A stretch of DNA of 64,000 bases from Streptomyces sp. NBC_01306. GTDB taxonomy: Bacteria > Actinomycetota > Actinomycetes > Streptomycetales > Streptomycetaceae. The position numbers were made by a program, and so were the translations under genes. Positions 8,154 to 17,642 of the stretch are shown in pieces; position 1 is the stretch's first letter; each line of letters begins with the position of its first letter. Under the pieces are notes generated by a model, which saw only the letters and a list, made by a program, of their open reading frames with translations, was not told where the DNA came from and ran no database searches. The DNA lies in the NCBI RefSeq assembly GCF_026340465.1, contig NZ_JAPEPC010000001.1, forward strand, positions 7,021,501 through 7,085,500, given 5' to 3'.

Positions 8154-8921
8154 TCAGGTCGAGTTGGCCGGGCCGACCGGGGTCCGCAGCTTCGAGATGT
8201 CCACCGACTGGTCGGGCGACGGAGTGCTCGAAGGCACGGGTTGGTCGAACGCGGAGAACCCCACGGTCGCCAGGGTGGTCTTGTCCATGGCCTTCACCGT
8301 GACCTGGACGGGGTAGGGCCTGCCGTGCGTCGCCACGTACAGGGTCTCCCGATGACCGCCGCGCACCCCGCTGACCGGGACGACGTCGATTCCGTGGAGC
8401 TTCGTCACCTTGCCCTTGGTGAGGTGACCGCCGCCCGAAGTGTCCGGTGTCGTACTCGTCTTGAGGAACGAGTCCAGATCACAGACCTGCGCGATGCCCT
8501 GCAGCGGCAAGTTGCTCGATGAACCCTGGAGGTAGCGCCCGTTGAGGGCCGCCTCGGCGGCGCTGCCTCCCGGCACCTGGTTCTTCCAGAACGCGGCGTC
8601 CGGCTTGATCCAGATCTTGCCGCCCCGCTTGACGATCTGGACGGAGCCCTGTCCGCCCAGGCTCACCGAGCCCCGGCAGTTGGCCTGCCGGTCGAGGGTG
8701 AGCTCCATGGAGGTGGGGGTGCCTCTCGAACCGAATCTCCCGTGGACGCTGATATGCAGCGACGAGGTCCCGAAGAGGGCGTCGTGTGCCTTGTTGGCGA
8801 TCTCCTGGGCCGGCAGCGATGCTGTCCCGCCGTCCGCCACGGCTGAGCTGCCCGCGGCGATCGTCAGAACGACTGCTGCCGCACCCGCTGCCAGTGGCTT
8901 GGCCATGCGGTGTCCTGTCAA
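8154..8921 (-). CDS. Secreted LppX/LprG-fold-like protein
   Basis: 255 residues. The chosen start is a TTG at 8919-8921, because AGGAGG lies 5 nt upstream of it and 20 nt from the next ATG. A signal peptide (LAAGAAAVVLTIAAGSSAVA) is followed by a domain with GSVQIVKRGGKIWIKPDAAFW and a late YVATHGRPYPVQVT strand. This order is seen in LppX/LprAFG-type lipid-carrying proteins of actinobacteria. There is no lipobox Cys after the signal, so it appears to be secreted rather than a lipoprotein. Its role is unknown; family members bind lipids or serve in envelope homeostasis. Confidence 0.55.
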   Translation of the reverse strand: MTGHRMAKPLAAGAAAVVLTIAAGSSAVADGGTASLPAQEIANKAHDALFGTSSLHISVHGRFGSRGTPTSMELTLDRQANCRGSVSLGGQGSVQIVKRGGKIWIKPDAAFWKNQVPGGSAAEAALNGRYLQGSSSNLPLQGIAQVCDLDSFLKTSTTPDTSGGGHLTKGKVTKLHGIDVVPVSGVRGGHRETLYVATHGRPYPVQVTVKAMDKTTLATVGFSAFDQPVPSSTPSPDQSVDISKLRTPVGPANST

Positions 8922-9018
8922 CGTCGCCTCCTGAGATGTGCCTGGTCAAGGCCTGTGAGACGTACACGACGAGGCTACGCCCGCCATGCGTGTGCCGCAC
9001 GGCGGGCGGTTCGCCGAG

Positions 9019-9036
9019 GCCCGGTGGCCCCCGGGC
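9019..9036 (-). terminator. Possible terminator of the polysaccharide operon
   Basis: GCCCGG at 9019-9024 pairs with CCGGGC at 9031-9036 around a 6-nt loop, just after the stop of the CE7 esterase gene. The stem is short, so this is a weak call. Confidence 0.35.
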
Positions 9037-9038
9037 GC

Positions 9039-10013
9039 CTACCGGGCGAACACTCCGCGCAGTGCCGCGATCTTGCGCGGCACGTCGTACTCGGCGCCGC
9101 CCTCGTGCCCGTTGTACGGGAACACCTCGATCTCGGCGGGACCCGCATAGCGGTGATAGGCGGCGAAGACCGTGGACGACGGACAGATCCTGTCCATCAG
9201 CCCCACCGAGAACCACGCGGGCGCGGTGGCACGCGCGGCGAAGTTGACCCCGTCGAAGTAGGAGAGCGTCTCCATCGCCTCCTCGATCCGGAACCGGTGA
9301 CCGGAGAGCCAGCGGGCTATCTCCGCGTACGGACCCGAGTCGGTGATCTGCGAGGCACGGCGGTAGTGGCAGAGGAACGGCACATCGGCCACCGCCGCCG
9401 CCACGTCGTCGCGCAGCCCCGCGACCGCGAGTGCCAGGCCGCCGCCCTGGCTCCCGCCGACGACGGCGACCCGGGCGGCGTCCACCGCCGGATGGGAGCG
9501 CACCGCGTCGACCGCCCGCACCGCGTCGGTGATCAGCCGCCGGTAGTAGTGAAGGTGCGGGTCCTCGATGCCGCGGGTGAGGAAGCCGGGCGACGACGAA
9601 CCGTGCCCGCCGGGACCGATGTCCGGGGTGTCGGCCGTCTGCTTGCCGCCACCGCCCTGGCCGCGGTTGTCCATCACCAGATGGGCGTGGCCCAGCGCGC
9701 TCCAGGTCAGCCAGGAGTACGGGACGCCCCGGCCGCCGTTGTAGCCGATGTACTGCACCACGGCGGGCAGCGGCTCCGCCCGGTCGCGGGGCAGCAGCAG
9801 CCAGGCCTTCACCGGCTGCCCGCGCCAGCCGCTGAACGTCACGTCGAACACGTCGACCGTCGCGAACCCGGCGTCGTACGGGACGAATTCGGCGGCAATC
9901 TCATGCCGGGCGCTCTCGCCCAGCGTCTTCTCCCAGAACGCGTCGAAGTCCGCTGGTTCCTGCGGCTCCGGCCGGTACTCGCGCAGCCGATCGAGCTCCA
10001 TGTCGAACAGCAA
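9039..10013 (-). CDS. CE7-family acetyl esterase (acetylxylan esterase / cephalosporin deacetylase)
   Basis: 324 residues. The frame starts at a TTG at 10011-10013 with GAGGAG 8 nt upstream; an ATG four codons in is the alternative. All CE7 hallmarks are present: RGQ at 117-119, the nucleophile Ser188 in GGSQGG, Asp274 and His303 in GHEGG. These alpha/beta hydrolases remove acetyl groups from small sugars and oligosaccharides, usually inside the cell, and no signal peptide is seen. It is the last gene of the operon, 4 bp after the PL8 lyase stop. Its position implies that the polymer taken up is acetylated. Confidence 0.9.
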   Translation of the reverse strand: MLFDMELDRLREYRPEPQEPADFDAFWEKTLGESARHEIAAEFVPYDAGFATVDVFDVTFSGWRGQPVKAWLLLPRDRAEPLPAVVQYIGYNGGRGVPYSWLTWSALGHAHLVMDNRGQGGGGKQTADTPDIGPGGHGSSSPGFLTRGIEDPHLHYYRRLITDAVRAVDAVRSHPAVDAARVAVVGGSQGGGLALAVAGLRDDVAAAVADVPFLCHYRRASQITDSGPYAEIARWLSGHRFRIEEAMETLSYFDGVNFAARATAPAWFSVGLMDRICPSSTVFAAYHRYAGPAEIEVFPYNGHEGGAEYDVPRKIAALRGVFAR

Positions 10014-10017
10014 GGGG

Positions 10018-12471
10018 CTAGCTCCTCTTCAGGGTGAGGCCGAGGGTCGCGCCGTGGCGGCCCGAGGTGTCGGCGGTGATCCGGATGCCGTCCGGTACGG
10101 GGGCCGTGCTCACCCCGGGGTCGGCCGACGCGACGGTGAGGCCGCGCTGCGCCAGCGTGACGGTGACCGAGGCCCGCAGCTGGGTCGGGTCGGAGAGCGC
10201 CACGGCGACCGTCTTCCCGTCCGGCCGCACCAGCACCGACGCCGGCCCGTCCGACGCGAGCTCCTGCGCGGTGCCCGCGGTCCAGAAGTTCGCCGCGAGC
10301 AGACCGTCCGCGACGCGCCGCACCGCGTGGACCGCGGAGGTGGCCGCGGTCAGTTCGACGGGCGGGGCCTGCGACCAGAGCCGGGTGCGTTCGGCCGACG
10401 CGGCGGGGGCCTGGAGCCAGAAGTACCCGGCGCCGTCCGGCGCCTCGCCGTGGTCCTGCCACAGCGTCAGATAGGGGCGCGTCACCGGAGTGTCCGTGCC
10501 GTACTTGGTGTTGATCTCACGCCAGGTCGCCGTACGCTCCTCACGCAGGCCGCGCAGCGCGGCGGGCGCCGGGAAGACATAGCCGCCGGTGCCTTCCAGA
10601 TGCAGCCAGCGGACCTCGTCGAGCCCGGCCGACCATCCGGTGTCCGTGGAAGCCGGAACCCCGTCGACCAGCAGCGCCGCCTTCGCGTCGCGCAGCTTGC
10701 GGTTCTCGACGACGGTCTCGGCCCGGCCCGCGGACGCGGTGATCCCGGAGCCGGTGCAGACGATCACGTCATCCAGGCAGAACCAGCTCTTGAGCCCGGT
10801 CAGGGTGGAACCGTACGCCCGCAGCTCCATGCCGTACGCCCCCAGCGTCGTCCCCGCCAGCGCGGTCCCGCCCGCCCAGTCCGCCGTACTGGTGGTGCGC
10901 TGCCCGGCGGCGTCCTCCGGACGGCCGGCCACGACGGTGGTCCCGGGCAGCCGTGCCGGGTCGACGGTCGGCCAGTAGTCCTCGCTGTAGTGCCCGAGAT
11001 CATCGGTGTACAGCAGCACCATCCCGTCCGAGAGGTGCCAGCCGTGCAGGTTCTCGTTCTGGATCGACTCGTAGTTGTAGATCCGCGTCGAGTACGCGGA
11101 GACACCGAGCGCGAACGACGGCCGGTGGTGCGCCGCCTTGTCCATCCGCGGGTACTGCTGATGCGCGACCAGCCGGCCGCGAGCCGGGACGGCGGACGCG
11201 ACGACCTGCTGCGCGGCGACCAGTGACGCCAGATCGGTCACGCCGAGGAAGTCCCGGTAGGTGTCCTCGGCGATCCACTGTTTGACCAGCGCGGTGAAAC
11301 GCTCGGCGGTCTCGCCGGGGAAGCCGGGGATCAGCCGCACCACCGCCTCGATGACCGTCTGCGCCGACACATGGCCCTGCTTGCTGGGCCGGGCGATCTC
11401 GCGGCCGCATACCGAGGCCATCACGTCGCCGCGCGCGATCAGCGGGTCGAACCCCTCGTCGACCCAGCGGCGGACGTTGTCGAGGTCGGGATCGGTGACG
11501 GCCCAGCCGGTCCCGGCGAGCAGATGCAGGAGCCGGGAGAGATTGTTGAGCAGCTCCTTGCCGTACCCGCCGTTGTACGGGTGCTTGTAGTGCTGGAGGA
11601 ACGACCCGTCGGAGTAGAAGCCCTCACCGGTGCTCTCCGCCGCCGCGCTCACGTCATTGAAGGCGAGCACGCTGTTGGCGCCCGAACCCTCGACGTCCGA
11701 CAGGGCGTCGCGCACCCGCGCCAGGTCGTCGCCGTCGTCCCGCAGCACGGCGTTGACGGCGACCACGGTGGAGATCCAGACCCGGTTGGCGCCGGTCGCG
11801 ATCTGCCGGTCGGCCCGCCAGAGGTTCGGATCCGGGGTGTAGTGCCGCACCGCTTCGGTGATCCGGGCCAGCCGGTCGGCGCCGAGCGCGTCGTGCAGGA
11901 GCACCGACGCGTCGTTGAGGGCGAGCGCCGAGCCGATCTCCCAGTCCCAGTCGTTGTCGTACCGGGGGTGGGCGGCTCCGTACCGGTTCGTCAGCATCCA
12001 GTCGACCCCGGCCAGCAGCAGATCGCGGAGCGCGGCGTCGCCGTACTGCGGGGTGCCGGGGACCGCCCAGGCGGTCGCGGCCGTGGCGAGCCGCTTGAAC
12101 GCCGTCGTGACCTGGTTGGAGAGCGTCGTGCCGGTCAGATCGGGGAAGAGGCCGTCGGTCCGGGTGGGGTCGAGCCCCTTCGCCGCGGTGGCCCCCGCCT
12201 GCCCGGCCCGTTCGACGGCCGCCGCGATCCGCTGGTCACCCTGGTCCAGGCCGGGGCCGCCGGTGAGCAGGGTGTGCCAGCGCTCCCGCAGCGCGGCGGC
12301 GCCGTCCGTCGCGGCCCGCGCCGGGCCCGCGCCCAGGGCGACGGGCAGCACCGCGGCCGCGCCGACCGCCGCCGCTCCGGCCAGGACGGTACGACGGCTG
12401 GTCGCTCCGGGCGGAGCGTCGGCACGTCGCCCGGGATCTCTGTGGTCTGAGTGGTCTCTGCGGTTCAGCAC
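10018..12471 (-). CDS. Tat-exported polysaccharide lyase family 8 enzyme
   Basis: 817 residues from a GTG at 12469-12471, overlapping the preceding DUF624 gene by 7 bp. The twin-Arg motif TSRRTVLAG at about 24-32 and a hydrophobic stretch form a Tat signal. The catalytic half is alpha/alpha-toroidal, with WDWEIG at 175-180, Asn229 in TGANR, His294 in DGSFLQH and Tyr303 in NGGYG, matching the Asn/His/Tyr set of PL8. The second half is the beta-sandwich domain typical of the family. PL8 members cleave hyaluronan, chondroitin, xanthan or related uronate polymers by beta-elimination. The exact substrate cannot be told here. It is the only clearly exported lyase of the operon. Confidence 0.9.
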   Translation of the reverse strand: MLNRRDHSDHRDPGRRADAPPGATSRRTVLAGAAAVGAAAVLPVALGAGPARAATDGAAALRERWHTLLTGGPGLDQGDQRIAAAVERAGQAGATAAKGLDPTRTDGLFPDLTGTTLSNQVTTAFKRLATAATAWAVPGTPQYGDAALRDLLLAGVDWMLTNRYGAAHPRYDNDWDWEIGSALALNDASVLLHDALGADRLARITEAVRHYTPDPNLWRADRQIATGANRVWISTVVAVNAVLRDDGDDLARVRDALSDVEGSGANSVLAFNDVSAAAESTGEGFYSDGSFLQHYKHPYNGGYGKELLNNLSRLLHLLAGTGWAVTDPDLDNVRRWVDEGFDPLIARGDVMASVCGREIARPSKQGHVSAQTVIEAVVRLIPGFPGETAERFTALVKQWIAEDTYRDFLGVTDLASLVAAQQVVASAVPARGRLVAHQQYPRMDKAAHHRPSFALGVSAYSTRIYNYESIQNENLHGWHLSDGMVLLYTDDLGHYSEDYWPTVDPARLPGTTVVAGRPEDAAGQRTTSTADWAGGTALAGTTLGAYGMELRAYGSTLTGLKSWFCLDDVIVCTGSGITASAGRAETVVENRKLRDAKAALLVDGVPASTDTGWSAGLDEVRWLHLEGTGGYVFPAPAALRGLREERTATWREINTKYGTDTPVTRPYLTLWQDHGEAPDGAGYFWLQAPAASAERTRLWSQAPPVELTAATSAVHAVRRVADGLLAANFWTAGTAQELASDGPASVLVRPDGKTVAVALSDPTQLRASVTVTLAQRGLTVASADPGVSTAPVPDGIRITADTSGRHGATLGLTLKRS

Positions 12472-13100
12472 GCTGGCCCCTTACTCCGGGTGAAGGCGGT
12501 GTGGATCGGGGACGGACTGTCGCCGAAGGAGAGGGCGAGCAGTACCGGAATGCTGGGACCGAGCAGCAGCGGTCCCAGCGGTACGACGAGAGAGAGGAGC
12601 GCCGCCGAGACCACCGCGCCGAGCAGCGCGGTGCCACGGCCCGCCGAGCCGAAGCCGAGCGCGAGCGCGTTCCGGGTCCAGGCGCCGGCCGAACCGTCCG
12701 GGTCCCGGCCCGCCTCGGCGGCGAGTGCCACATGGTGGATGACCGCGGCGGCCGCGATACCCACCTGCGCGGCCAGCACCACGAACGTCCAGGGCTCCGA
12801 ACGGCCCACCAGATGAACGATGTTGGCGGCGAGCACACCGGCGGCAGCGGTGGACACCAGCCCGTGCCGCCACAGGGACCGCCAGTACCGGGGAAACGCG
12901 GTGAATGTGTGGACGAAGCACCGGCTGTCGCCGTCCACCCGCCACCGCTGGAGTGCGTGTGCCATCGCGGCCAGCGCGGGCAGCCAGGTCACCACACCGA
13001 GCGAGAGCACCGCGAACGCCGCCCCGGCCGCCGCCGGGTACGCGACGAACTCCAGCCGGCGCAGCAGCGTCGGCCAGCTGGGTGAGAGGGTCCGATCCAT
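12465..13100 (-). CDS. DUF624 (YesL-like) membrane protein
   Basis: 211 residues with about five hydrophobic segments (for example AFAVLSLGVVTWLPALAAMAHAL and TALLGAVVSAALLSLVVPLG). The N-terminal TWLPALAAM segment and the conserved FTAFPRYWRSLWRHG loop resemble DUF624/YesL proteins. Those sit beside sugar ABC transporters in Gram-positive polysaccharide loci, such as the rhamnogalacturonan cluster of Bacillus. Their job is not established. Its stop is within the start of the PL8 gene, and it begins 2 bp after the preceding lyase, so it is a full operon member. Confidence 0.75.
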   Translation of the reverse strand: MDRTLSPSWPTLLRRLEFVAYPAAAGAAFAVLSLGVVTWLPALAAMAHALQRWRVDGDSRCFVHTFTAFPRYWRSLWRHGLVSTAAAGVLAANIVHLVGRSEPWTFVVLAAQVGIAAAAVIHHVALAAEAGRDPDGSAGAWTRNALALGFGSAGRGTALLGAVVSAALLSLVVPLGPLLLGPSIPVLLALSFGDSPSPIHTAFTRSKGPAC

Positions 13101-13102
13101 GG

Positions 13103-15076
13103 TCAGCCGACCTTCCCGGTGTACGGCTCGGCCGCGTCGAGCAGCACCCGGCCGTCCAGTTCGAGCCGCCGGGCCGCCACCACGTACGGCGCCGCACCGT
13201 CGGCGAGCAGCACGGCCGCCGCGTCGGCGGTGACCCCGGCCGTCCGGATCCGGTGAGCGGCAGGGGAGAGGAGCACCCGCTCACCGTCGAAGGCCATGCC
13301 CTCGCCTGCCGCGCACTCCAGGGCGCGGGCCGTGCCCACCGCACCGGGCTCGACCGCGGTGAGGAACAGTGCCGACGCGGTACGCGCGGTGGTGGAGCGC
13401 AGCGTGTGCAGGGTGCGGGTGAGTTTCAGGTCCGGGGTACTGGACGTCGGGTTCGCCTCGACCTCCGTCACCTCCGAGGCCCACGCGGCGCCCTCCGGCA
13501 CGAACTGCCGTACGTGGGCAGTCGCTTCACCCGACCGGATCAGCCGGGTGCCGTCCGGCAGCTCCTCGGTGGGCGCATCGGTCTGGAGCAGGAACGACCA
13601 CTCCCGGCCGGTGTCCGCCTCGGCCAGGTCGAGCAGCACCAGCCGGCCCGCCGGCGTGAACACCAGAGTGCGGTCGAGCCTGCGCACCCCGAGCGCCGGA
13701 CCGTACATCGCGGCGATCTCCGCCGTGACGTGCGCCCAGCCCCCGGCCAGCAGCACATCGCGCTGCCTGGCCTGCCGTTCATGGGGGATGCCCGCGTAGA
13801 CGTGGTAGCGGTCCTCGTCCGCGTACCCCTGGCCGTCGACCAGCAGCAGATTGTGGTGCGCGGCCCGCTTGCGGTTGCTGTAGCCCTCGTCGACCGCGAG
13901 GAAAGCGCCCTGCGAGACCAGCACGAAAGAGCCCGAATCGGGGTGGTGGTGACCCTGGTTCAGCGTCTCCCAGCCCTGTTCGGCCCGGTGCTTCTCCGAG
14001 GTCTCCCACGCCTTGTGGCCACCGCCGGGACTTGCCTTGAACGACACCAGGGTGTCGTTGGCGTCCCAGCCGGTACGGGCGGTGAGCAGCCCCAGATCCG
14101 GGAAGAACGCCCGCGTCCCGGTGGGCCTGCGGGCCGGGACCGACGGGTCGTACCAGAGGTACTCCAGATACGCCTCCGGGAGGATGCCGGGCCGGACTCC
14201 GCTCTCCGCGGCCTCCGCGCGCAGCAGCTCGCCCGAAGCCAGATTCCCCATCCACTGCGCCTCGGCGATGCCGTACTGCGCGGCGAGCCGGTAGTAGAGC
14301 CCGGCGCTGTGCCCGCTGCGCCGGTCGTGGCAGTCGCCGTGGTCCACGTTGAGTGCGAACCCCGGCGCGGTCTGGTGCAGCCGGTAGTGGAAGGTGCGGG
14401 GGAGGAATCCGCCGCGGTCCCACCAGTCGGTGCCTTCTGCCTCCTGGAGCAGGTCCAGATGCATGGCGAGCCAGGGCACCCCGTAGCGCCAGTAGACGAC
14501 GCCCTCGGCGTGCGAACCGTCATCGGGCAGCAGGTCGAGAACCCGGCCGAGATTGTCCCTGGCCCGGTCGGTCCACTCCTGCTTGCCCAGCACATACCCC
14601 GCGGTGGCGAGCCCCGCGTAGCAGATCCAGTTGTGGTTCTGCCAGTACGACGACGACCACCAGCGGCCCTCGGACGCCACCGCGAACTCGTACAGCCGGC
14701 GCCCCTGGAGGAGCAGTTTGTACCGCAGCAGCGCGCTCGTGGCGCCGGGCAGCTCGTCCCCGATCCAGTGGTACGCCAGGGAGAGATGGTGCAGCAGCCA
14801 GCCCGCGTCCAGATCGTGGTCCGGCATATGGGCCCTGCCCCAGTGCGGCAGCCGTACCGCGGCCTCGATCCAGCGGCGGCTCTCCGCGAGGTGCGCGGAG
14901 TCACCGCCCGTCCGGTACGCCAGCGCCGGGTTGGAGGCGGCGGGACCGAGCCAGGTGATGCTGGCCGCCGGATGGCCGGCGGGCGGGGTCAGCCCACGGA
15001 GGCGGGCGGCCTCCTCGTACAGCCGGAGCTCCTGAGCGGGACGCGGGCCCGGAGGCGGGGTCGCGGAGAGCAGCAC
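13103..15076 (-). CDS. Heparinase II/III-family lyase (first of two)
   Basis: 657 residues, no signal peptide. The N-terminal half is helical, with WWSSSYWQNHNWICYAGLA and DDGSHAEGVVYWRYG, as in the toroid of heparinase II/III-like lyases. The C-terminal half has ETLNQGHHHPDSGSFVL, the usual metal- and substrate-site region, then a beta-sheet domain with FTPAGRLVLLDLAE. Family members cut uronate-containing chains by beta-elimination. Being cytoplasmic, it probably acts on imported oligosaccharides after the secreted PL8 enzyme. It starts 2 bp downstream of the second lyase. The exact PL family (12, 15, 17 or 21) was not decided. Confidence 0.85.
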   Translation of the reverse strand: MLLSATPPPGPRPAQELRLYEEAARLRGLTPPAGHPAASITWLGPAASNPALAYRTGGDSAHLAESRRWIEAAVRLPHWGRAHMPDHDLDAGWLLHHLSLAYHWIGDELPGATSALLRYKLLLQGRRLYEFAVASEGRWWSSSYWQNHNWICYAGLATAGYVLGKQEWTDRARDNLGRVLDLLPDDGSHAEGVVYWRYGVPWLAMHLDLLQEAEGTDWWDRGGFLPRTFHYRLHQTAPGFALNVDHGDCHDRRSGHSAGLYYRLAAQYGIAEAQWMGNLASGELLRAEAAESGVRPGILPEAYLEYLWYDPSVPARRPTGTRAFFPDLGLLTARTGWDANDTLVSFKASPGGGHKAWETSEKHRAEQGWETLNQGHHHPDSGSFVLVSQGAFLAVDEGYSNRKRAAHHNLLLVDGQGYADEDRYHVYAGIPHERQARQRDVLLAGGWAHVTAEIAAMYGPALGVRRLDRTLVFTPAGRLVLLDLAEADTGREWSFLLQTDAPTEELPDGTRLIRSGEATAHVRQFVPEGAAWASEVTEVEANPTSSTPDLKLTRTLHTLRSTTARTASALFLTAVEPGAVGTARALECAAGEGMAFDGERVLLSPAAHRIRTAGVTADAAAVLLADGAAPYVVAARRLELDGRVLLDAAEPYTGKVG

Positions 15077-15078
15077 GG

Positions 15079-16866
15079 TCAGTCCTCCGTCCGGAACAGC
15101 GCGGTCGAGCCGTCGGCCAGCCCGACCGTCAGCACGTCACCGTCCAGCCGTACGACGGTGACGGCCGGGCCCGCGCCGGCCGCTTGATACACCGACGCGA
15201 AGGTGACGTGCGGCGCCGCGGCCGTGAAGTCGACCCGGGTGCGCACGCGCTGCGGATCGTCGGCAGGACCCGGTCCCGGCACGGTCAGCGGGCGTACCGG
15301 GACCCCCGCGGTGTGGGTGTGCAGGCCGTGCAGCGTCTCGTCGCCGTGCCAGGTGGTCCGCACCGGGCCGGTGGCCCGGACCAGGACGTCCAGTCCGGTC
15401 CCGGGACGCAGCTGCGCGGTGAACCGGTGGGCGCTGTCGGCGTCCACCGTCAGCAGGTCCACCAGATAGCAGCTGCCGAGGACGATCCGCCGGACCGCGC
15501 GCACTCCTTCGTACGCCCCGCTCACCCCGGCCGTGACCGATGAGCTGTCCGAGCCGAGCAGGAATCCCGCGCACTCGGCCTGTTCCGCGCCGTCCGCGCG
15601 GAACGCCGGGTGTGCGTCGGACGACGTGTACAGATCCCGGAACTCCGCGTGTGCGTAGGGGACTTGGCCGGGATCCGGCTGCCACGGCGTGGTGTCGCCG
15701 TACAGATAGAGCGACAGCTTGTCGCGGTGGCCGTGCGAGCCTCCGTGCGGGCCGAAGTCCAGTACGGCGTGGATCCCCGCCCCGCGCAGCACCGCGTACC
15801 CGGTCGTCGGGAACACGGTGACCGCGCCGGGTGCCGGGCGCCGTGGCAGTGCGGGTCCCGCGAACCAGCCGGCCAGCTCCCGGTCGAGCCCGTCGTCGCC
15901 GTCCTCCAGCTCCTGCCTGGCCCGGTCCGCGACCGCGTCGAGCCCGGTGGACGGCACCAACTGCTGTGCCAGCGCGACCAGTTCCAGCCACTCCAGGGCG
16001 AGCGGGCCGCGCAGATACGGACCGTCGTGCAGGGCGGGCAGGATCCCGCCCGGTGTCGCGACGGCCGCCAGCACATCCGCCATCCCGGCCAGTACGTCCA
16101 GGACATCGGCCGGGACCGCCGCAGGATCGGCCGAACGCAGGGCGAGCAGCGCGGCCCGCAGCACGAAGCCGTGGTAGTAGGTGCTGCCCTCCCACTCCCA
16201 GCCGTCGTCGGCGACCGCGGCCCGCAGATGCTCGTACAGGCCGTGCTCGCCCTCCAGCCACTGCTTCGCACCGTCCCACTCCTGGCCGCGCACCGCGGCC
16301 GACGCGCGGCCGGCCGCCGAGCCCGCCGCGTTCAGCCAGGCGGTGTAGTTGGACGCCAGGAGCCCCTGCCCGGTCAGCACCCCACGGGCGTCGAGAGCGG
16401 CCTGCTCCAGGGCGTCCAGCAGCGGCAGCAGCGGGGCCAGGTCACCGGTGCCGCGCTCGGCGAGCGTGCTCACCGCGTGGCCGATGTTCACCGCCCAGAT
16501 GGCGTCGGTGAGCGCCTGGTGGAAGAGCCGGCCGCGCAGCATCCAGTCCTGCGCCTCCCCGTGCCGGCGGTCCGCGAGCTCCGCGTAGAGCTGCGCGTAC
16601 TCGGTCAGCCGGGCGACGGCCTCGGCGCGCTCGCCCCGGTGCGCGAGCAGCCGCAGCCGCCTGGCCCATGACTGGTGCGAGAGCACCAGCCAGGCCCCGC
16701 GTACGTTCTCGTCGTCCACCCGGCAGCCGTGCGCGCAGCGCGCGCCCTGGTCGGGGAACACCCCGGTGAGCAGATCACCGTGGTCGAGCTCCACCCCGTG
16801 GGCCGGGCAGACGTACGCGTGCCACCAGCCGCCGCGCTCGCGGGGGATCCGCTTCAGCGGGGCCAT
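15079..16866 (-). CDS. Heparinase II/III-family lyase (second of two)
   Basis: 595 residues, cytoplasmic by its lack of a signal peptide. An unusual N-terminal segment holds CPAHG and CAHGC pairs that could bind a metal. The toroid has LASNYTAWLNAAG and WEWEGSTYYHGFVLRAALL. The C-terminal heparinase II/III domain carries the characteristic GPHGGSHGHRDKLSLYLYG. This pattern is close to PL15-type oligo-alginate or oligo-uronate lyases. It differs clearly from its neighbour, so the two are not a recent duplication and may take different linkages. Its start overlaps the end of the SDR gene by 13 bp. Confidence 0.85.
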   Translation of the reverse strand: MAPLKRIPRERGGWWHAYVCPAHGVELDHGDLLTGVFPDQGARCAHGCRVDDENVRGAWLVLSHQSWARRLRLLAHRGERAEAVARLTEYAQLYAELADRRHGEAQDWMLRGRLFHQALTDAIWAVNIGHAVSTLAERGTGDLAPLLPLLDALEQAALDARGVLTGQGLLASNYTAWLNAAGSAAGRASAAVRGQEWDGAKQWLEGEHGLYEHLRAAVADDGWEWEGSTYYHGFVLRAALLALRSADPAAVPADVLDVLAGMADVLAAVATPGGILPALHDGPYLRGPLALEWLELVALAQQLVPSTGLDAVADRARQELEDGDDGLDRELAGWFAGPALPRRPAPGAVTVFPTTGYAVLRGAGIHAVLDFGPHGGSHGHRDKLSLYLYGDTTPWQPDPGQVPYAHAEFRDLYTSSDAHPAFRADGAEQAECAGFLLGSDSSSVTAGVSGAYEGVRAVRRIVLGSCYLVDLLTVDADSAHRFTAQLRPGTGLDVLVRATGPVRTTWHGDETLHGLHTHTAGVPVRPLTVPGPGPADDPQRVRTRVDFTAAAPHVTFASVYQAAGAGPAVTVVRLDGDVLTVGLADGSTALFRTED

Positions 16867-17618
16867 ACGCCACCGTCGATGTCCACCGTGGTGGCGGTGA
16901 GGAAGCCGGATGCGGGGGACGCCAGATGCACCACGGCCGCACCGACGTCCTCGGGGGTACCGGCCCGGCCGACCGGGATGCCCGCCTCCATGGCCTGCTG
17001 CGCGGCGGGTGCGGTGAACGTGCCGTGGAAGGCGGTGCCCTTGATGAAGCCGGGTGCGACGGCGTTCACCGTGATCCCGTCCGCCGCGACCTCCTTCGCC
17101 AGCCCCTTGGTGAAGCCGCGTACGCCCGCCTTCGCCGCCGCGTACGCCACCGAGCCGGGGCCGCCGCCGTTGTGCGCGGCGAGCGACGACATCGTGATGA
17201 TGCGGCCGGCGGACGACCGCGCGAGGTACGGCAGCGCGGCGCGGCAGGTGCGGAACATCGACGTGAGATTGGCGGAGATGACCTGCTCGAAGTGGGCGTC
17301 GGTCATCTCGGAGATCTTCGCGCGGCCGATCAGATGGCCCGCGTTGCAGACCAGGATGTCGAGGCCGCCGAGGAACCCGGTGGCCTCCTCCACCAGCCGG
17401 TCAACGTCCCGGCTGACGGTCACGTCGGCGTGGAACGCCTTGGCCCGGCGGCCCAGCGCCTCGACCGCGGAGACGGTCTGCGCGGCCTCGTCGGCGGACG
17501 AGCGGTAGTGCACGGCGACATCGGCGCCCGCGTCGGCCAGGGCGACGGCGATGGCCCGGCCGATGCCGTGGCCGGCTCCCGTCACCAGTGCGCGGGAGCC
17601 GTTGAGATCAGCAGACAT
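16854..17618 (-). CDS. Short-chain dehydrogenase/reductase
   Basis: 254 residues with the full classical SDR set: TGAGHGIG for cofactor binding, NAG, Ser in TMSSLAA, and YAAAK. An HYRSS sequence after the second strand suggests NADP preference. Situated between the ABC permeases and the lyases, it probably reduces the unsaturated uronate monosaccharide (a 4-deoxy-5-keto hexuronate) released by the lyases, as KduD- or DehR-type SDRs do. That role is inferred from context only. A general FabG-like reductase is the alternative. Confidence 0.8.
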   Translation of the reverse strand: MSADLNGSRALVTGAGHGIGRAIAVALADAGADVAVHYRSSADEAAQTVSAVEALGRRAKAFHADVTVSRDVDRLVEEATGFLGGLDILVCNAGHLIGRAKISEMTDAHFEQVISANLTSMFRTCRAALPYLARSSAGRIITMSSLAAHNGGGPGSVAYAAAKAGVRGFTKGLAKEVAADGITVNAVAPGFIKGTAFHGTFTAPAAQQAMEAGIPVGRAGTPEDVGAAVVHLASPASGFLTATTVDIDGGVWPR

Positions 17619-17642
17619 GGGTGAAGCCCTTTCTGGAGCCGG

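Noticed and set aside
12905..15187. 760-residue plus-strand open frame
   Set aside because: Antisense to a heparinase-like gene and the DUF624 gene; Arg/Pro/Val-rich without domains.
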